Shown here: piece by piece, positions 8,215 to 17,036 of the stretch
How the letters are laid out: every line of letters begins with the position of its first letter
How positions within the stretch are numbered: the stretch's first letter is position 1
Assembly: GCF_937888285.1 (NCBI RefSeq)
Contig: NZ_CALART010000056.1
Coordinates: 108,051 to 172,050, forward strand
Source: an uncultured Aquimonas sp.
GTDB lineage: Bacteria > Pseudomonadota > Gammaproteobacteria > Xanthomonadales > Xanthomonadaceae
Reading direction: 5' to 3'
Length of the DNA stretch: 64,000 bases
Notes under the pieces: model-generated
What the model was told of the DNA's origin: nothing
What the model saw: only the letters and a program-made list of their open reading frames with translations
Database searches by the model: none
Position numbers and translations under genes: made by a program

Positions 8215-9693
8215 TCAGGCCATGAACCCGAGATTCGGCCCGGTGATCGACAGCAGGCTACCGCTCATGTGCTGCAGATTCGGGAAGATGGTCGCGCGAT
8301 CGCTGTCCGACAGTCCGTACCAGCGCGCCAGGGTGGCCGCGTACTGGTCGGCCGACAGCGTCGGGATGACCTGGCCCCAGCCAGCGTCGTCCGGATTGCT
8401 GGCCGAAGGCGCGAGGCTCGGGAAGCGCCCGTAGATGCGTCCGCCCTGCACGGCGCCGCCGAACACCAGATGGTGGCCGCCCCAGCCATGATCGGTGCCG
8501 TCGCCGTTGATCGACAGGGTCCGACCGAACTCGGAAGCGGTGAAGGTGGTGACCGAGCTGCCCAGACCCATGGTCGGGTTGTCCAGCACCTGGTAGAAGG
8601 CCAGCACCGCCTGCGAGATCTGCCGCAGCAGTCCGGGATGGTCTTCGAGCTGACGATCATGGGTGTCGAACCCCCCCAAGCCTGCATAGAACAGCTGGCG
8701 GTTCATCTGCAGGGTGTCGCGGGCGCGGATCATGCGCGCAATCATCAGCAGCTGGGCACCCAGCCTGGGCAGCGTCGCCAGGTTGCCCGGGTTCCAGGGC
8801 AGGCCGAAGGCGTCCCAGAACGGACGGAACAGCGGGTCGTTGGCCGGCACCGTGGCCAAGGCCGCGACCACCTGATCGGTGGTTTCGAGCGTGCGCCGGG
8901 TCTTCAGCGCATAGGCGCGCTCGAAGGGATGCGCGTGCGACTGGTTGAGCAGGCCGTTGAAGGCCAGGCAGCGGCGGCGGTTCCAGCCCTGCCCGCCGTC
9001 TGCGCAGTTGGCCGCACCGGTCTGGATGAAGCTGACCTGCTCCACGCCCTGGGAAGACATGAAGTAGGGCGAGACCTGCACGCCCGACTGGAAGACGTTG
9101 TCGCCGTCCAGCGACACGTTCATCGACAGCACCTGGTTGCTGTTGCTGGCAGCGAAGATGTCAGCGAGGCGCCCGCCCCAGCCGGTGCGGTCGGCGGCAT
9201 CGGCGCGCGGCGTCTGCCACAGCACGGTCTGGTCGGAATGCGAGAACAGCTGCGCCGGGCGCGGCGTGCCCGCCTGCTGGTACAGCGCCTTGCTCATCGG
9301 CCGCACCAGCGGGCCGACATTGGCAACGATCGCCGCACGGCCGGCGTTGAACATCTGCTGGGTGCCGGGCATCTGGGGATGGAGGCCGTAGAGGCCACCG
9401 CCCTGCGGCGCCACGCTCGGGTTCAGCGCCAGCAGCTCGTTCTGAGCTACCGCCAATCCGCCGCGGCGCGCCGCGTAGGCGGCATGGCCGGCATCGCGGG
9501 GCACCACCATGTTGAAGCAGTCGTTGCCGCCGTGCAGGTAGAGGCAGACCAGGGCGCGATAGTCATTGCCCAGCAGCCGGGGTGCGGCGGCCTGGGCCAG
9601 CTCCAGCTTTCCCAGCATCGAGCCGAAGGCAGCGCTGGTGGCGGTCGCGGTCAGCGCACGGCGGAGGAATTCGCGTCGATCGTTGCGGCTCAT
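8215..9693 (-). CDS. DUF1501 family secreted protein (Tat signal)
   Basis: 492 residues. The N-terminus has a twin-arginine signal (RREFLRRAL followed by a hydrophobic stretch ending near AQAA), so the protein is probably exported folded. The body has family features: CLYLHGGNDCFNMVVPRD, SHSDQTVLWQ, GLGGFDTHDRQ, and FTASEFGRTLSINGDGTDHG WGGHH near the C-terminus, resembling the sulfatase/alkaline phosphatase fold's metal-site segments. It starts one base after the stop of the DUF1800 gene. DUF1501 and DUF1800 are repeatedly found as neighbours and are presumed to act together at the cell surface; their biochemical role is not established. Confidence 0.9.
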   Translation of the reverse strand: MSRNDRREFLRRALTATATSAAFGSMLGKLELAQAAAPRLLGNDYRALVCLYLHGGNDCFNMVVPRDAGHAAYAARRGGLAVAQNELLALNPSVAPQGGGLYGLHPQMPGTQQMFNAGRAAIVANVGPLVRPMSKALYQQAGTPRPAQLFSHSDQTVLWQTPRADAADRTGWGGRLADIFAASNSNQVLSMNVSLDGDNVFQSGVQVSPYFMSSQGVEQVSFIQTGAANCADGGQGWNRRRCLAFNGLLNQSHAHPFERAYALKTRRTLETTDQVVAALATVPANDPLFRPFWDAFGLPWNPGNLATLPRLGAQLLMIARMIRARDTLQMNRQLFYAGLGGFDTHDRQLEDHPGLLRQISQAVLAFYQVLDNPTMGLGSSVTTFTASEFGRTLSINGDGTDHGWGGHHLVFGGAVQGGRIYGRFPSLAPSASNPDDAGWGQVIPTLSADQYAATLARWYGLSDSDRATIFPNLQHMSGSLLSITGPNLGFMA

Positions 9694-9694
9694 G

Positions 9695-11479
9695 TCACTT
9701 CTCCACCACGTATTCGGGCGATGTCAGGATCAACCACAGGGCGTCCTGCACGCGCGCGCGCCGCTGCTCGGCCGTGCCGCTGGACATGCCGTTCAGGTGA
9801 TTGATCAGCAGGGTGCGCATCTGCGCGCTCATCCGACCGCCCATGAACAGCAGGTTGTAGCGATCCACCAATGCGGCGGCATCGCTGGCGATCTGCATGT
9901 CGCGGTTGAGGTCCACCTTGACCGGATTCCAGGTGCCGGTGTTCGAGCCCTGCCACGCATAGAAGATCTTGGCGCCGATCTCATTGGTCATGCGGGTGAT
10001 GTAGGTGTCGGTGGTGATCTGGAACTCGGGGGCGAACAGCCCCAGCGTGGCCAGCTCACCGGGCAGCTGGTAGTTCGGCAGGAAGAAGTTGAACACCGTC
10101 GGCGAGCTCAACACCGCCTGCGCGCCGTACTGGTCGGGCCATTCGCGGACGGCGCCATCGCTCGAGCTGGCGTTCAGGCCCCGCCACAGCTGGGTCACGC
10201 GCAGCAGCGGCTCGCGCAGCTTGCCCGCATGTGCCGCACTCGGGTTGCGGGCTTCGGGGTCCAGCAGGACCGCGCGCAGCACTGCCTGCAGATCGCCGCG
10301 CACGCCGCTTCCGTTGTTGTTGAATGCGGCGGCGACGCGCGCGACATAGGCCGGCGAGGGATTGCTGGTGGTGAAGCGCTGGATCAGCAGACGCCCGAAG
10401 AACGGGCCCACGTTCGGGTGGTTGAAGACATTGTCCAGCGCTGCCGCCATGTTGGCCCGGGCCTGCCCACCCGCCGGCAGAACGCCGCCGCTCAAGGCCA
10501 CGCCCGGATAGTTCAGCAGCTGCTTGGTGCCCGCCGAGGCGTGGTAGATCGAGCCGAACTGGGTGCCTTCGCCCCAGGGCCGCATCGGCTGCCGCCAGCC
10601 CTGCTGCAGGCGCCAGTCGGTGTTGCCCGGCCCCGGCGCGCAGTACAGCCAGTCCCACCAGTTGAAGTTGCCCGCCGTTTCGGCCGCCACCGGTGGGTTG
10701 CAGGTCGCCCAGTTCCAGCCGGTGAACACGTGCGCGAAGCCGCGGATGGTGTCCTGGGTATAGGTCGGGATCGGCTGGATGCCGGGCGTCGTCAGGTCGC
10801 CGTCGATCACCGTGCCATCGGGATTGAGCCGCACCAGGCCGATGCTGAACAGCTGCATGATCTCGCGTGCGTAGTTCTCGTCCGGCCGGATGTTCGCCGC
10901 CTCGTCGGGCTTGCGGTTCTTGAACATCGACAGGTAGTGGCCCATCACCGGATGCAGGGTGACGTTTTCCAGCAGGGTGCGGAAGTTGCCGAAGGCGTTC
11001 TGGCTGAGCATGTCGTGGTAGTGCGCCAGCGCATTCGGGTTGCCCTCGACCGAGCCGTTCTGGTCGGACACCACGAAGATCTGCGAGAGCGCGAAGGCCA
11101 TGCGCTGGCGCAGCTGATCGTCGCGATACAGCACGTTGCGGAACCAGATGTCGTTGCGCTTGTCCTGCCAGACCACGCTGGGGTCGATTGTCATCAGCTG
11201 GTCGAGGTGCGGCAGCTGCAGCGAGGCCGTGCGGCTGAACTGCTCGTTGAGCCACGGGGTGTAGCCCATGCCGCGCAGCCGGGTGATCTCGGTCAGGGTG
11301 GGGCCAAACGTCGCGTGGCTCAGGAAGCGCGAGGCTTCAGCCTCGCTGAAAGGCCCCTCGGGCGGCGGATCAAAGCCGTCGCGGAAGATCAGCTGCGCGG
11401 ACGCCGACTGGGCGACCAGCAGGGCCATGCACAGGCAGAAAGCCCCGAGAACTCGGGGCGGGGCGTATGGGATGGTCAT
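9695..11479 (-). CDS. DUF1800 family secreted protein
   Basis: About 594 residues from the ATG at 11479, chosen because it directly precedes a normal signal peptide (TIPYAPPRVLGAFCLCMALL..ASAQ); a start at 11521 would add 14 residues. DUF1800 features: SRFLSHATFGPT, MAFALSQIFVVSD, DENYAREIMQLFSIGL, and a C-terminal SPEYVVEK. Immediately after the predicted cleavage site comes LIFRDGFD, related to the terminal peptides of two other secreted proteins here. Its stop is one base before the DUF1501 start, so the two form an operon transcribed leftward. Confidence 0.9.
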   Translation of the reverse strand: MTIPYAPPRVLGAFCLCMALLVAQSASAQLIFRDGFDPPPEGPFSEAEASRFLSHATFGPTLTEITRLRGMGYTPWLNEQFSRTASLQLPHLDQLMTIDPSVVWQDKRNDIWFRNVLYRDDQLRQRMAFALSQIFVVSDQNGSVEGNPNALAHYHDMLSQNAFGNFRTLLENVTLHPVMGHYLSMFKNRKPDEAANIRPDENYAREIMQLFSIGLVRLNPDGTVIDGDLTTPGIQPIPTYTQDTIRGFAHVFTGWNWATCNPPVAAETAGNFNWWDWLYCAPGPGNTDWRLQQGWRQPMRPWGEGTQFGSIYHASAGTKQLLNYPGVALSGGVLPAGGQARANMAAALDNVFNHPNVGPFFGRLLIQRFTTSNPSPAYVARVAAAFNNNGSGVRGDLQAVLRAVLLDPEARNPSAAHAGKLREPLLRVTQLWRGLNASSSDGAVREWPDQYGAQAVLSSPTVFNFFLPNYQLPGELATLGLFAPEFQITTDTYITRMTNEIGAKIFYAWQGSNTGTWNPVKVDLNRDMQIASDAAALVDRYNLLFMGGRMSAQMRTLLINHLNGMSSGTAEQRRARVQDALWLILTSPEYVVEK

Positions 11480-11831
11480 GGTCAGAAGCCGAACCGGGCG
11501 ACAGTTTGCAAACAATCGCAAACCCGACTGCTAGCCTACCGTGAGCCCAATCACGGAAGGCCCGACCGCTGGTCGGCTCAATGCTCCGATGCGACTGCCC
11601 AGTTCTCCAAACCGCCACGACGCTCGCTGCCAGGACGCTCCCCGACTCCTGGAAGGCGCGGTACCGACTGCAGCCTCGGCACCTGCCCTCTGGGCCGCGC
11701 CGCCGGCGCAGCTCGACTTCGCTCTACGCCGACGGGAGTGCCGCCCGCGCGCCAGCGACGGACCGGGATCGCCCCTGGGACGCGCGACGCCGGACCGGAG
11801 CGTGCTCGGTCGCGGCGCGCGGCACGGCTTC

Positions 11832-12386
11832 ATGCTCATCGCCCTGCTCGCGGCCGCCTCGGCACACGCCAATTCGCAGGGCTCGCCGATCTGCGAGGTC
11901 GACAGCCTGCCCCTCGTGCCGATGAGCCCGACGCTGGCCAACCCCGCGCCGCAGGGCTGGACGCTGGACGCGCCGAGCCGCTTCTATCCCGGCCAAGCCG
12001 TGGAGATGCGGCTGCGCCATCCCGATCCGCTGCGCCGCGCGCGCGGCGTGCTGATCTGGGCGAAGTCGGGGCAGTTCACGGGTGCGGGCAGTTTTGTCGT
12101 GCCGGCGAACGGACGCTGGGCGCATATCCCGGCGCCGGCCAACTGTGGCGGCTGGGCGCTGTCGCATACCGACAACCAGCCCAAGGCGCTGGGCGAGCTG
12201 GTGTTCCACTGGATCGGCGGCAGCGAACCCGGCGCCCTGCTGCGCGCCTTCCTCATCGAGGACTGCAGCAACCCGGCGGGCTGCCGCGACCAGCAGGCGC
12301 TGACGCCGTTCGTGTTCATTGAAGCCGGGCTGTTCGGCGACGGCTTCGAGAGCGGCAGCCCGTCGCGCGCAGAAACTCCGCGCTGA
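11832..12386 (+). CDS. Secreted Reeler-like domain protein
   Basis: 184 residues from the ATG at 11832, placed there because a signal peptide follows (MLIALLAAASAHA). The frame is open upstream to 11541, but that part is Arg/Ala-rich and looks non-coding. The mature region resembles Reeler domains: FYPGQAVEMRLRHPDPLRRA, RGVLIWAKSGQFTGAGSF, a cysteine followed by GGWALSHTDNQPKALGEL, then VFHWIGG. Reeler domains are best known from animal extracellular proteins; bacterial versions exist and are uncharacterised. Four cysteines may form disulfides. The C-terminus carries LFGDGFE. The gene is divergent from DUF1800. The domain call rests on motif resemblance only. Confidence 0.6.
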   Translation: MLIALLAAASAHANSQGSPICEVDSLPLVPMSPTLANPAPQGWTLDAPSRFYPGQAVEMRLRHPDPLRRARGVLIWAKSGQFTGAGSFVVPANGRWAHIPAPANCGGWALSHTDNQPKALGELVFHWIGGSEPGALLRAFLIEDCSNPAGCRDQQALTPFVFIEAGLFGDGFESGSPSRAETPR

Positions 12387-12413
12387 GCACGCACTGGGGC
12401 GCACAGGCAGGAT

Positions 12414-12941
12414 TCAGTAGCGCAGCACCGAATGCAGCGCGGGCAGGGCCGCCAGTCGTTCGCGCCCCTGCAGCGCGACCAGTTCGATCAGCACGCCTGC
12501 GCCCACGAGTCGCGCACCGCTCCGCTCGACGAGGCGGGCGGCCGCCGCCAGGGTGCCGCCGGTGGCCAGCACATCGTCGATGACCACGACCTCGCTGCCG
12601 GCCTGCAGGGCGTCGGCTCGCAGTTCGAGCATGTCCTCGCCATATTCCAGGCTGTAGTGCTCGCGCAGAACGGGGCCCGGCAGCTTGCCGGGCTTGCGGA
12701 TCGGCGCGAAACCGCAGCCCAGCGACTGCGCCATGGCCGCGGCGAAGATGAAGCCACGCGATTCGACGCCGCAGAACACCTGCGGCGGCCGCGCCCGCCA
12801 GGGCGCCAGCAGCGCATCGACGGCCGCACGGAAGCCTTCGGCATCCGCCAGCAGCGGCGTGATGTCGCGGAACAGGATGCCGGGCTTGGGAAAGTCGGGT
12901 ACCGGACGGATCAGCGATTCGATGCGGGCCAGCGTGGTCAT
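12414..12941 (-). CDS. apt: Adenine phosphoribosyltransferase
   Basis: 175 residues, the usual Apt length. Apt makes AMP from adenine and PRPP in purine salvage, in the cytosol. The PRPP loop VVVIDDVLATGGT is at residues 118-130; the N-terminal PDFPKPGILFRDITPLL and GVESRGFIFAAAMA are diagnostic. Its ATG overlaps the TGA of the upstream EamA gene (ATGA), indicating translational coupling in the GST-EamA-apt operon. Confidence 0.96.
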   Translation of the reverse strand: MTTLARIESLIRPVPDFPKPGILFRDITPLLADAEGFRAAVDALLAPWRARPPQVFCGVESRGFIFAAAMAQSLGCGFAPIRKPGKLPGPVLREHYSLEYGEDMLELRADALQAGSEVVVIDDVLATGGTLAAAARLVERSGARLVGAGVLIELVALQGRERLAALPALHSVLRY

Positions 12942-13843
12942 GCGGTTTCCCGTGTGGGCGCCGGCGCGCGGCCGCGCTGGCTGCCGATGAAGATGCCCAG
13001 CGCCGACAGCACCAGCCCGGCCCAGTCGAGGGCGTCGGTGGCACGATCGAACAGGGCCACGTCGACGCCGAAGGCCAGCAGCGGCTGCAGCAGCAACAGC
13101 AACCCGACCATCGAAGCGTCCAGCCGCGGCAGCGCGTACGAAATCAGCAGCCAGCCCAGCACCTGGCCGAACAGGGCCAGCCCGATCAGGGCGCTCCAGG
13201 TCTTGAGGTTGGGAATCGCGAAGCTGTGGCCTTCGACGGCCCCCGCGCCGCCCAGCATCAGCGCGCAGACCAGCGAGCACCAGCACAGCAGGTACATCGG
13301 GCTGGCGCTGGGCTCGCGCTGCTGGATGCGGCGGAAGCTCAGCATGTAGATCGCGTACATGAAGGCGGTGAACACGCCCAGCCACACGCCCCACTGGAAG
13401 CCGGCGCCGACATCGGTCCAGCTGCGCCCGACCAGCAGCCAAAGGCCGGCAAACGCCAGGCCGACGCCGACCAGGAAGCGCGGCCCCAGGCGCTCGCGAT
13501 AGAACAGCACGCCGGCCAGGGCCATGAAGAACACCTGCAGGTTGCCGATCAACGTGGCGAGGCCAGGCCCCACCAGATGGATGCTCCGGTGCCATGCCAT
13601 CAGGTCCGCAGCGAAGGCCGCCGCCGGGATCGACAGCGCCAGCAGCAGGGTCGTGCGCGGCCGCCAGGGCGCATTCACCGCGCGCAGCAGGAACAGCAGC
13701 ATCAGGCCGCCGAAGAACATCCGGTAGAAGGCAGAGACCGTGGGTGCGACGTCGGCCACGCGCACGAAGGCGCTGGTGCTGCTGATCAGCACCGCGCCCA
13801 GCAGCATCGCCAGCACCGGGCTGCGCTCGCGCTGCGGCGTCAT
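12938..13843 (-). CDS. EamA/DMT-superfamily transporter
   Basis: 301 residues with about ten hydrophobic segments in the two-fold EamA repeat, an inner-membrane drug/metabolite exporter family; the substrate is unknown. Family features include SAFVRVADVAPTVSAFYRM, MAWHRSIHLVGPGLATLIGN, and the second-repeat stretch VLGWLLISYALPRLDAS. The ATG at 13843 is used; a GTG at 13879, which overlaps the GST stop as GTGA, would add 12 residues and is a reasonable alternative. The gene is coupled to apt downstream by a 4-bp overlap. Confidence 0.9.
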   Translation of the reverse strand: MTPQRERSPVLAMLLGAVLISSTSAFVRVADVAPTVSAFYRMFFGGLMLLFLLRAVNAPWRPRTTLLLALSIPAAAFAADLMAWHRSIHLVGPGLATLIGNLQVFFMALAGVLFYRERLGPRFLVGVGLAFAGLWLLVGRSWTDVGAGFQWGVWLGVFTAFMYAIYMLSFRRIQQREPSASPMYLLCWCSLVCALMLGGAGAVEGHSFAIPNLKTWSALIGLALFGQVLGWLLISYALPRLDASMVGLLLLLQPLLAFGVDVALFDRATDALDWAGLVLSALGIFIGSQRGRAPAPTRETA

Positions 13844-13875
13844 CGCCGCGAGCGCCGCAGCGGAGTGGCTGGAGC

Positions 13876-14535
13876 TCACTTCAGCGCTTCGTATTTGGGC
13901 AAGCGATGCGGCTCGGCGATGCCGGCGGCGATCCAGGCCTGAAGGGCAGGCAGCGCAAGCATCGCGTCCATGTAGGCGCGGCTGGTGTCGGTGAGCTCTA
14001 CGCCGTAGCCGCGGAAGCGGATCACCACCGGCGCGAACATGGCATCGACGATGCCGAAGCCGCCGCACAGGAACGCCCCCTGCCCCGCCGAAGCCTCGCG
14101 CAGCTGGGCCCACAGCGCCTGCACGCGGTCGATGTCGGCCTGGGCCTCGGCGTTCCAGCGATAGGCATTGGGCTGGCGATCGCAGTTCATCGGCAGCTGG
14201 CCACGCAGCGCGGTGAAGCCGGAATGCATCTCGCAGGCGGCCGAGCGCGCCAGCGCGCGCAGGCCGGGATCCTGCGGCCAGCCGCGCCCCCCCAGCCAGG
14301 TCTCGTTGGCGTACTCGCAGATCGCCAGCGAATCCCAGATCACCCGGCCCTGGTCATGCAGCACCGGCACCCGCCGGCTGGGCGAAGCCTTGGCCACTTC
14401 GGCCGCGAACCCGGGCGTGTCCAGCCACAGCAGGCGCTCGGCGAAGTCGACGCCGAAGTGGCTCAGCAGCAGCCAGGGGCGCAGCGACCAGCTGCTGTAG
14501 TTCTTGTTGCCGATGTAGAGGACGGGCTGGCTCAT
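13876..14535 (-). CDS. Glutathione S-transferase family protein
   Basis: 219 residues. The N-terminal thioredoxin-like domain begins LYIGNKNYSSWSLRPWLLL, with the cis-proline segment SRRVPVLHDQ and the glutathione-binding DSLAICEYANE. An all-helical C-terminal domain follows, including FGIVDAMFAPVVIRFRGYG. Such cytosolic enzymes conjugate or reduce electrophiles with glutathione; the substrate is unknown. First gene of the GST-EamA-apt operon. Confidence 0.92.
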   Translation of the reverse strand: MSQPVLYIGNKNYSSWSLRPWLLLSHFGVDFAERLLWLDTPGFAAEVAKASPSRRVPVLHDQGRVIWDSLAICEYANETWLGGRGWPQDPGLRALARSAACEMHSGFTALRGQLPMNCDRQPNAYRWNAEAQADIDRVQALWAQLREASAGQGAFLCGGFGIVDAMFAPVVIRFRGYGVELTDTSRAYMDAMLALPALQAWIAAGIAEPHRLPKYEALK

Positions 14536-14631
14536 GCGGGACTCGCCTATGTCGGAGGGGGATGGGCACGCGGCCGCGACGGCCGGGCCGCGTATATTCG
14601 CGCATCGCCACGCGCCCGGGAGTGCCATTCG

Positions 14632-15039
14632 ATGTTCAAGCCGAAAACGCTGACCCTCGCCTTCGTCGCCGGCTTCCTCGCCACCCTGTTCTTCCATCAG
14701 GGCGGGCTGTGGCTGCTGGGTCTGACCGGCAGAACGGCAGCTGCGGCCTGGAACCTGACGCCGGTGGGGCCGCTGGGCGTGCCCTCAGTGCTGTCACTGG
14801 CGTTCTGGGGTGGCCTGTGGGGTATTGCGCTGTGGGCCCTGATCCGCCGCAGCGCTGGCGCCCGCTTCTGGATGCTGGCGATCGTGCTCGGCGCCCTGCT
14901 GCCCAGCCTGGTCGCCTGGTTCGTGGTGTTCCCACTCAAGGGCATCGAGCTCAGCAGCCCGCTGATCATCGGCGCCCTGATCCTCAACGGCCTGTGGGGA
15001 CTGGGCGTGGCGGTCTACATGCGATTGTTCAGGGCTTGA
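14632..15039 (+). CDS. Small four-helix membrane protein
   Basis: 135 residues with four hydrophobic segments (LTLAFVAGFLATLFF, LSLAFWGGLWGIALWALI, MLAIVLGALLPSLVAWFVVF, IIGALILNGLWGLGVAVYM). The profile suggests an inner-membrane protein with short loops. No function recognised. Divergent from the GST operon, 96 bp away. Confidence 0.8.
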   Translation: MFKPKTLTLAFVAGFLATLFFHQGGLWLLGLTGRTAAAAWNLTPVGPLGVPSVLSLAFWGGLWGIALWALIRRSAGARFWMLAIVLGALLPSLVAWFVVFPLKGIELSSPLIIGALILNGLWGLGVAVYMRLFRA

Positions 15040-15044
15040 GGGCC

Positions 15045-15162
15045 GGGAATCGGGAATGGGGAATCGGGAATCGTTCAGAGCCCCCAACAGCGCTCGTAGC
15101 GTGCACCCAGCGCACGGCGCGCCTTTGCTTTTTCGATTCCCGATTCCCCATTCCCGATTCCC
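15045..15162. repeat. Perfect 29-bp inverted repeat of GGGAATC units
   Basis: The arms 15045-15073 and 15134-15162 are exact reverse complements, each built of four GGGAATC/GGGAATG units, separated by 60 bp. GGGAATC runs are scattered in Xanthomonadales genomes. The left arm begins 6 bp after the stop of the membrane protein gene, so the transcript would form a long hairpin, but no U-tract follows. The rest of the gap to 15423 holds only the amylase leader and a good ribosome site (GGGAGGGAG). Confidence 0.9.
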
Positions 15163-15423
15163 AGCTCTGAATACGTATGCATGGGATTGTTATGCTGCAC
15201 AGCACCGGCCTAGGCTGCTGGCCGCGGTGTTCCGACGCGGCAGCATGAAGCCTTGACGCCCATGAGGGCGATCGGGCCAGCAGCCGCACGACAGCGCAGC
15301 GACCGAACACTCACGAGCGCGCAGTAGACGCGCCGTTCGCGTCGTCACACAGCCGGCGTCCGCAGGGTGCGGCGCTCGGCGGCCCATGCAGCAGGCCCAC
15401 ACTTCCTGGGGAGGGAGTCCGCA

Positions 15424-16920
15424 ATGAACCGTCACTCGACGGGTGCCTCAGCGCACCCGCAGCAGCCTCGTTTTGCCCGCCGCCTGGCGGAGTGCATCCA
15501 CACACGTCTGGGTTCCGCCATCCGCAGCGCCGCCCGGGCCCTGCCCGGCATCGCCGCGCTTGCAGGCTTCGCCGTCAGCACGACGCCGGCCCAGGCCGAC
15601 GTCATCCTGCACGCCTTCAACTGGCGCTACGACACCGTCGAAGCACGCGCCGCAGAACTCCAGTCGCTGGGCTACAAGGCGGTGCTGGTGGCGCCGCCGC
15701 TGAAGTCGGAGGGCTCGGCCTGGTGGGCGCGCTACCAGCCGCAGGACTACCGCACCATCGACCACCCGCTGGGCAACAAGCAGAGCTTCCAGCGCATGTC
15801 GAACGCGCTGCGGGCGCGCGGCATCCGCGTCTACGCCGACATCATCCTCAACCACATGGCCAACGAGGCGGCCCAGCGCGGCGACCTCAACTATCCCGGC
15901 CAGCGCATCCTCAACGCCTACGCTGCCAACACCAGCTACTGGAACAACCAGCGCCTGTTCGGCGACCTGCGCTACAACTTCCTGTCGCAGTGGGACTTCG
16001 GCCCGGCCAACTGCATCAGCAACTACAACGACGTCTGGCAGGTGCAGAACTGGCGCCTCTGCGGCGGCCCCGGCGACGCCGGCCTGCCCGACCTGCTCGG
16101 CAGCAGCTATGTGGTCGGGCAGCAGCGCAGCTACCTGACGGCACTCAAGGGGCTCGGCGTCACCGGCTTCCGCATCGATGCCGCCAAGCACATGCCGCTC
16201 TCGCACATCAACGCGGTGCTGACACCCGAGATCAAGCAGGGCGTGCATGTGTTCGGCGAGGTGATCACCAACGGCGGTGCCGGCGACAGCGAGTACAACG
16301 GCTTCCTCGCACCCTACTTGAACGGCACCGACCACGCGGCCTACGACTTTCCGCTGTTCGGCAGCATCCGCAACGCCTTCCGCTTCGGCGGCAGCATGAA
16401 CGCGCTGGTCAACCCTCTGGCCGTCGGCCAGGCCCTGCCCAACAGCCGTGCGGTGACGTTCACCGTGACCCACGACATCCCGAACAACGGCGGCTTCCGC
16501 TACCTGATCCTCGACCCCACCGACGAGACCCTGGCCTATGCCTATGTGCTGGGCCGCGACGGCGGCAGCCCGCTGCTGTACTCGGACAACAACGAGAGCG
16601 GCGACAACCGCTGGGTCAACGCCTACCGCCGCAGTGACCTCGCCGCGATGATCCGCTTCCACAATGCCGCCCAGGGCAGCGACATGCAGGTGCTGTCCTA
16701 CAGCGACTGCCACCTGCTGTTCCGCCGCGGCAACCGCGGCATCGTCGGCATCAACAAGTGCGGCAGCACGGTCAACACCACGATCAACATGAACAACAGT
16801 GTGCTCTGGTGGAACACCAACTACCGCGATGTTCTCGACGCGAACAGCGTCGTCAACATCGGCAGCAGCAGCTACACCTTCAGCCTGCCGGCGCGCAGGG
16901 CGAGGATGTGGTTGAGGTAG
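15424..16920 (+). CDS. Secreted alpha-amylase (GH13)
   Basis: 498 residues from the ATG at 15424, with GGGAGGGAG upstream. A long N-terminal region of about 58 residues ends in a signal peptide (IAALAGFAVSTTPAQA); the mature protein starts near DVILHAFNW. The (beta/alpha)8 GH13 motifs are present in order: DIILNHMAN (region I), GFRIDAAKH with nucleophile D252, FGEVI with acid/base E279, and THDIPNN with D351. It hydrolyses internal alpha-1,4 bonds in starch outside the cell. The C-terminal domain is the short beta domain of bacterial amylases; no starch-binding module is visible. It lies 430 bp before the pullulanase on the same strand. Confidence 0.95.
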   Translation: MNRHSTGASAHPQQPRFARRLAECIHTRLGSAIRSAARALPGIAALAGFAVSTTPAQADVILHAFNWRYDTVEARAAELQSLGYKAVLVAPPLKSEGSAWWARYQPQDYRTIDHPLGNKQSFQRMSNALRARGIRVYADIILNHMANEAAQRGDLNYPGQRILNAYAANTSYWNNQRLFGDLRYNFLSQWDFGPANCISNYNDVWQVQNWRLCGGPGDAGLPDLLGSSYVVGQQRSYLTALKGLGVTGFRIDAAKHMPLSHINAVLTPEIKQGVHVFGEVITNGGAGDSEYNGFLAPYLNGTDHAAYDFPLFGSIRNAFRFGGSMNALVNPLAVGQALPNSRAVTFTVTHDIPNNGGFRYLILDPTDETLAYAYVLGRDGGSPLLYSDNNESGDNRWVNAYRRSDLAAMIRFHNAAQGSDMQVLSYSDCHLLFRRGNRGIVGINKCGSTVNTTINMNNSVLWWNTNYRDVLDANSVVNIGSSSYTFSLPARRARMWLR

Positions 16921-16924
16921 GAGC

Positions 16925-16960
16925 GGGGATTGGGGATTGGGGATTGGGGATTGGGGATTG
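16925..16960 (+). repeat. Five GGGGATT tracts (potential G-quadruplex)
   Basis: GGGG runs at 16925-16928, 16932-16935, 16939-16942, 16946-16949 and 16953-16956 are separated by ATT. They begin 5 bp after the amylase stop, so the RNA would carry the G-rich strand at its 3' end. This is more than enough for an intramolecular G-quadruplex; related GGGAATC units occur at 15.0 kb. Confidence 0.9.
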
Positions 16961-17036
16961 GCAATCGTGCTCCCTGCTATTCCAAGTCAAGAGAACACCC
17001 CAAACCTCCCATCCGCAGCAACGGAGCTGCTTCGAG

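Noticed and set aside
9566..12322. A 918-codon plus-strand frame across DUF1800 and the Reeler-like gene
   Set aside because: It runs antisense to DUF1800 and out of frame with the downstream secreted protein; composition is shadow-like.
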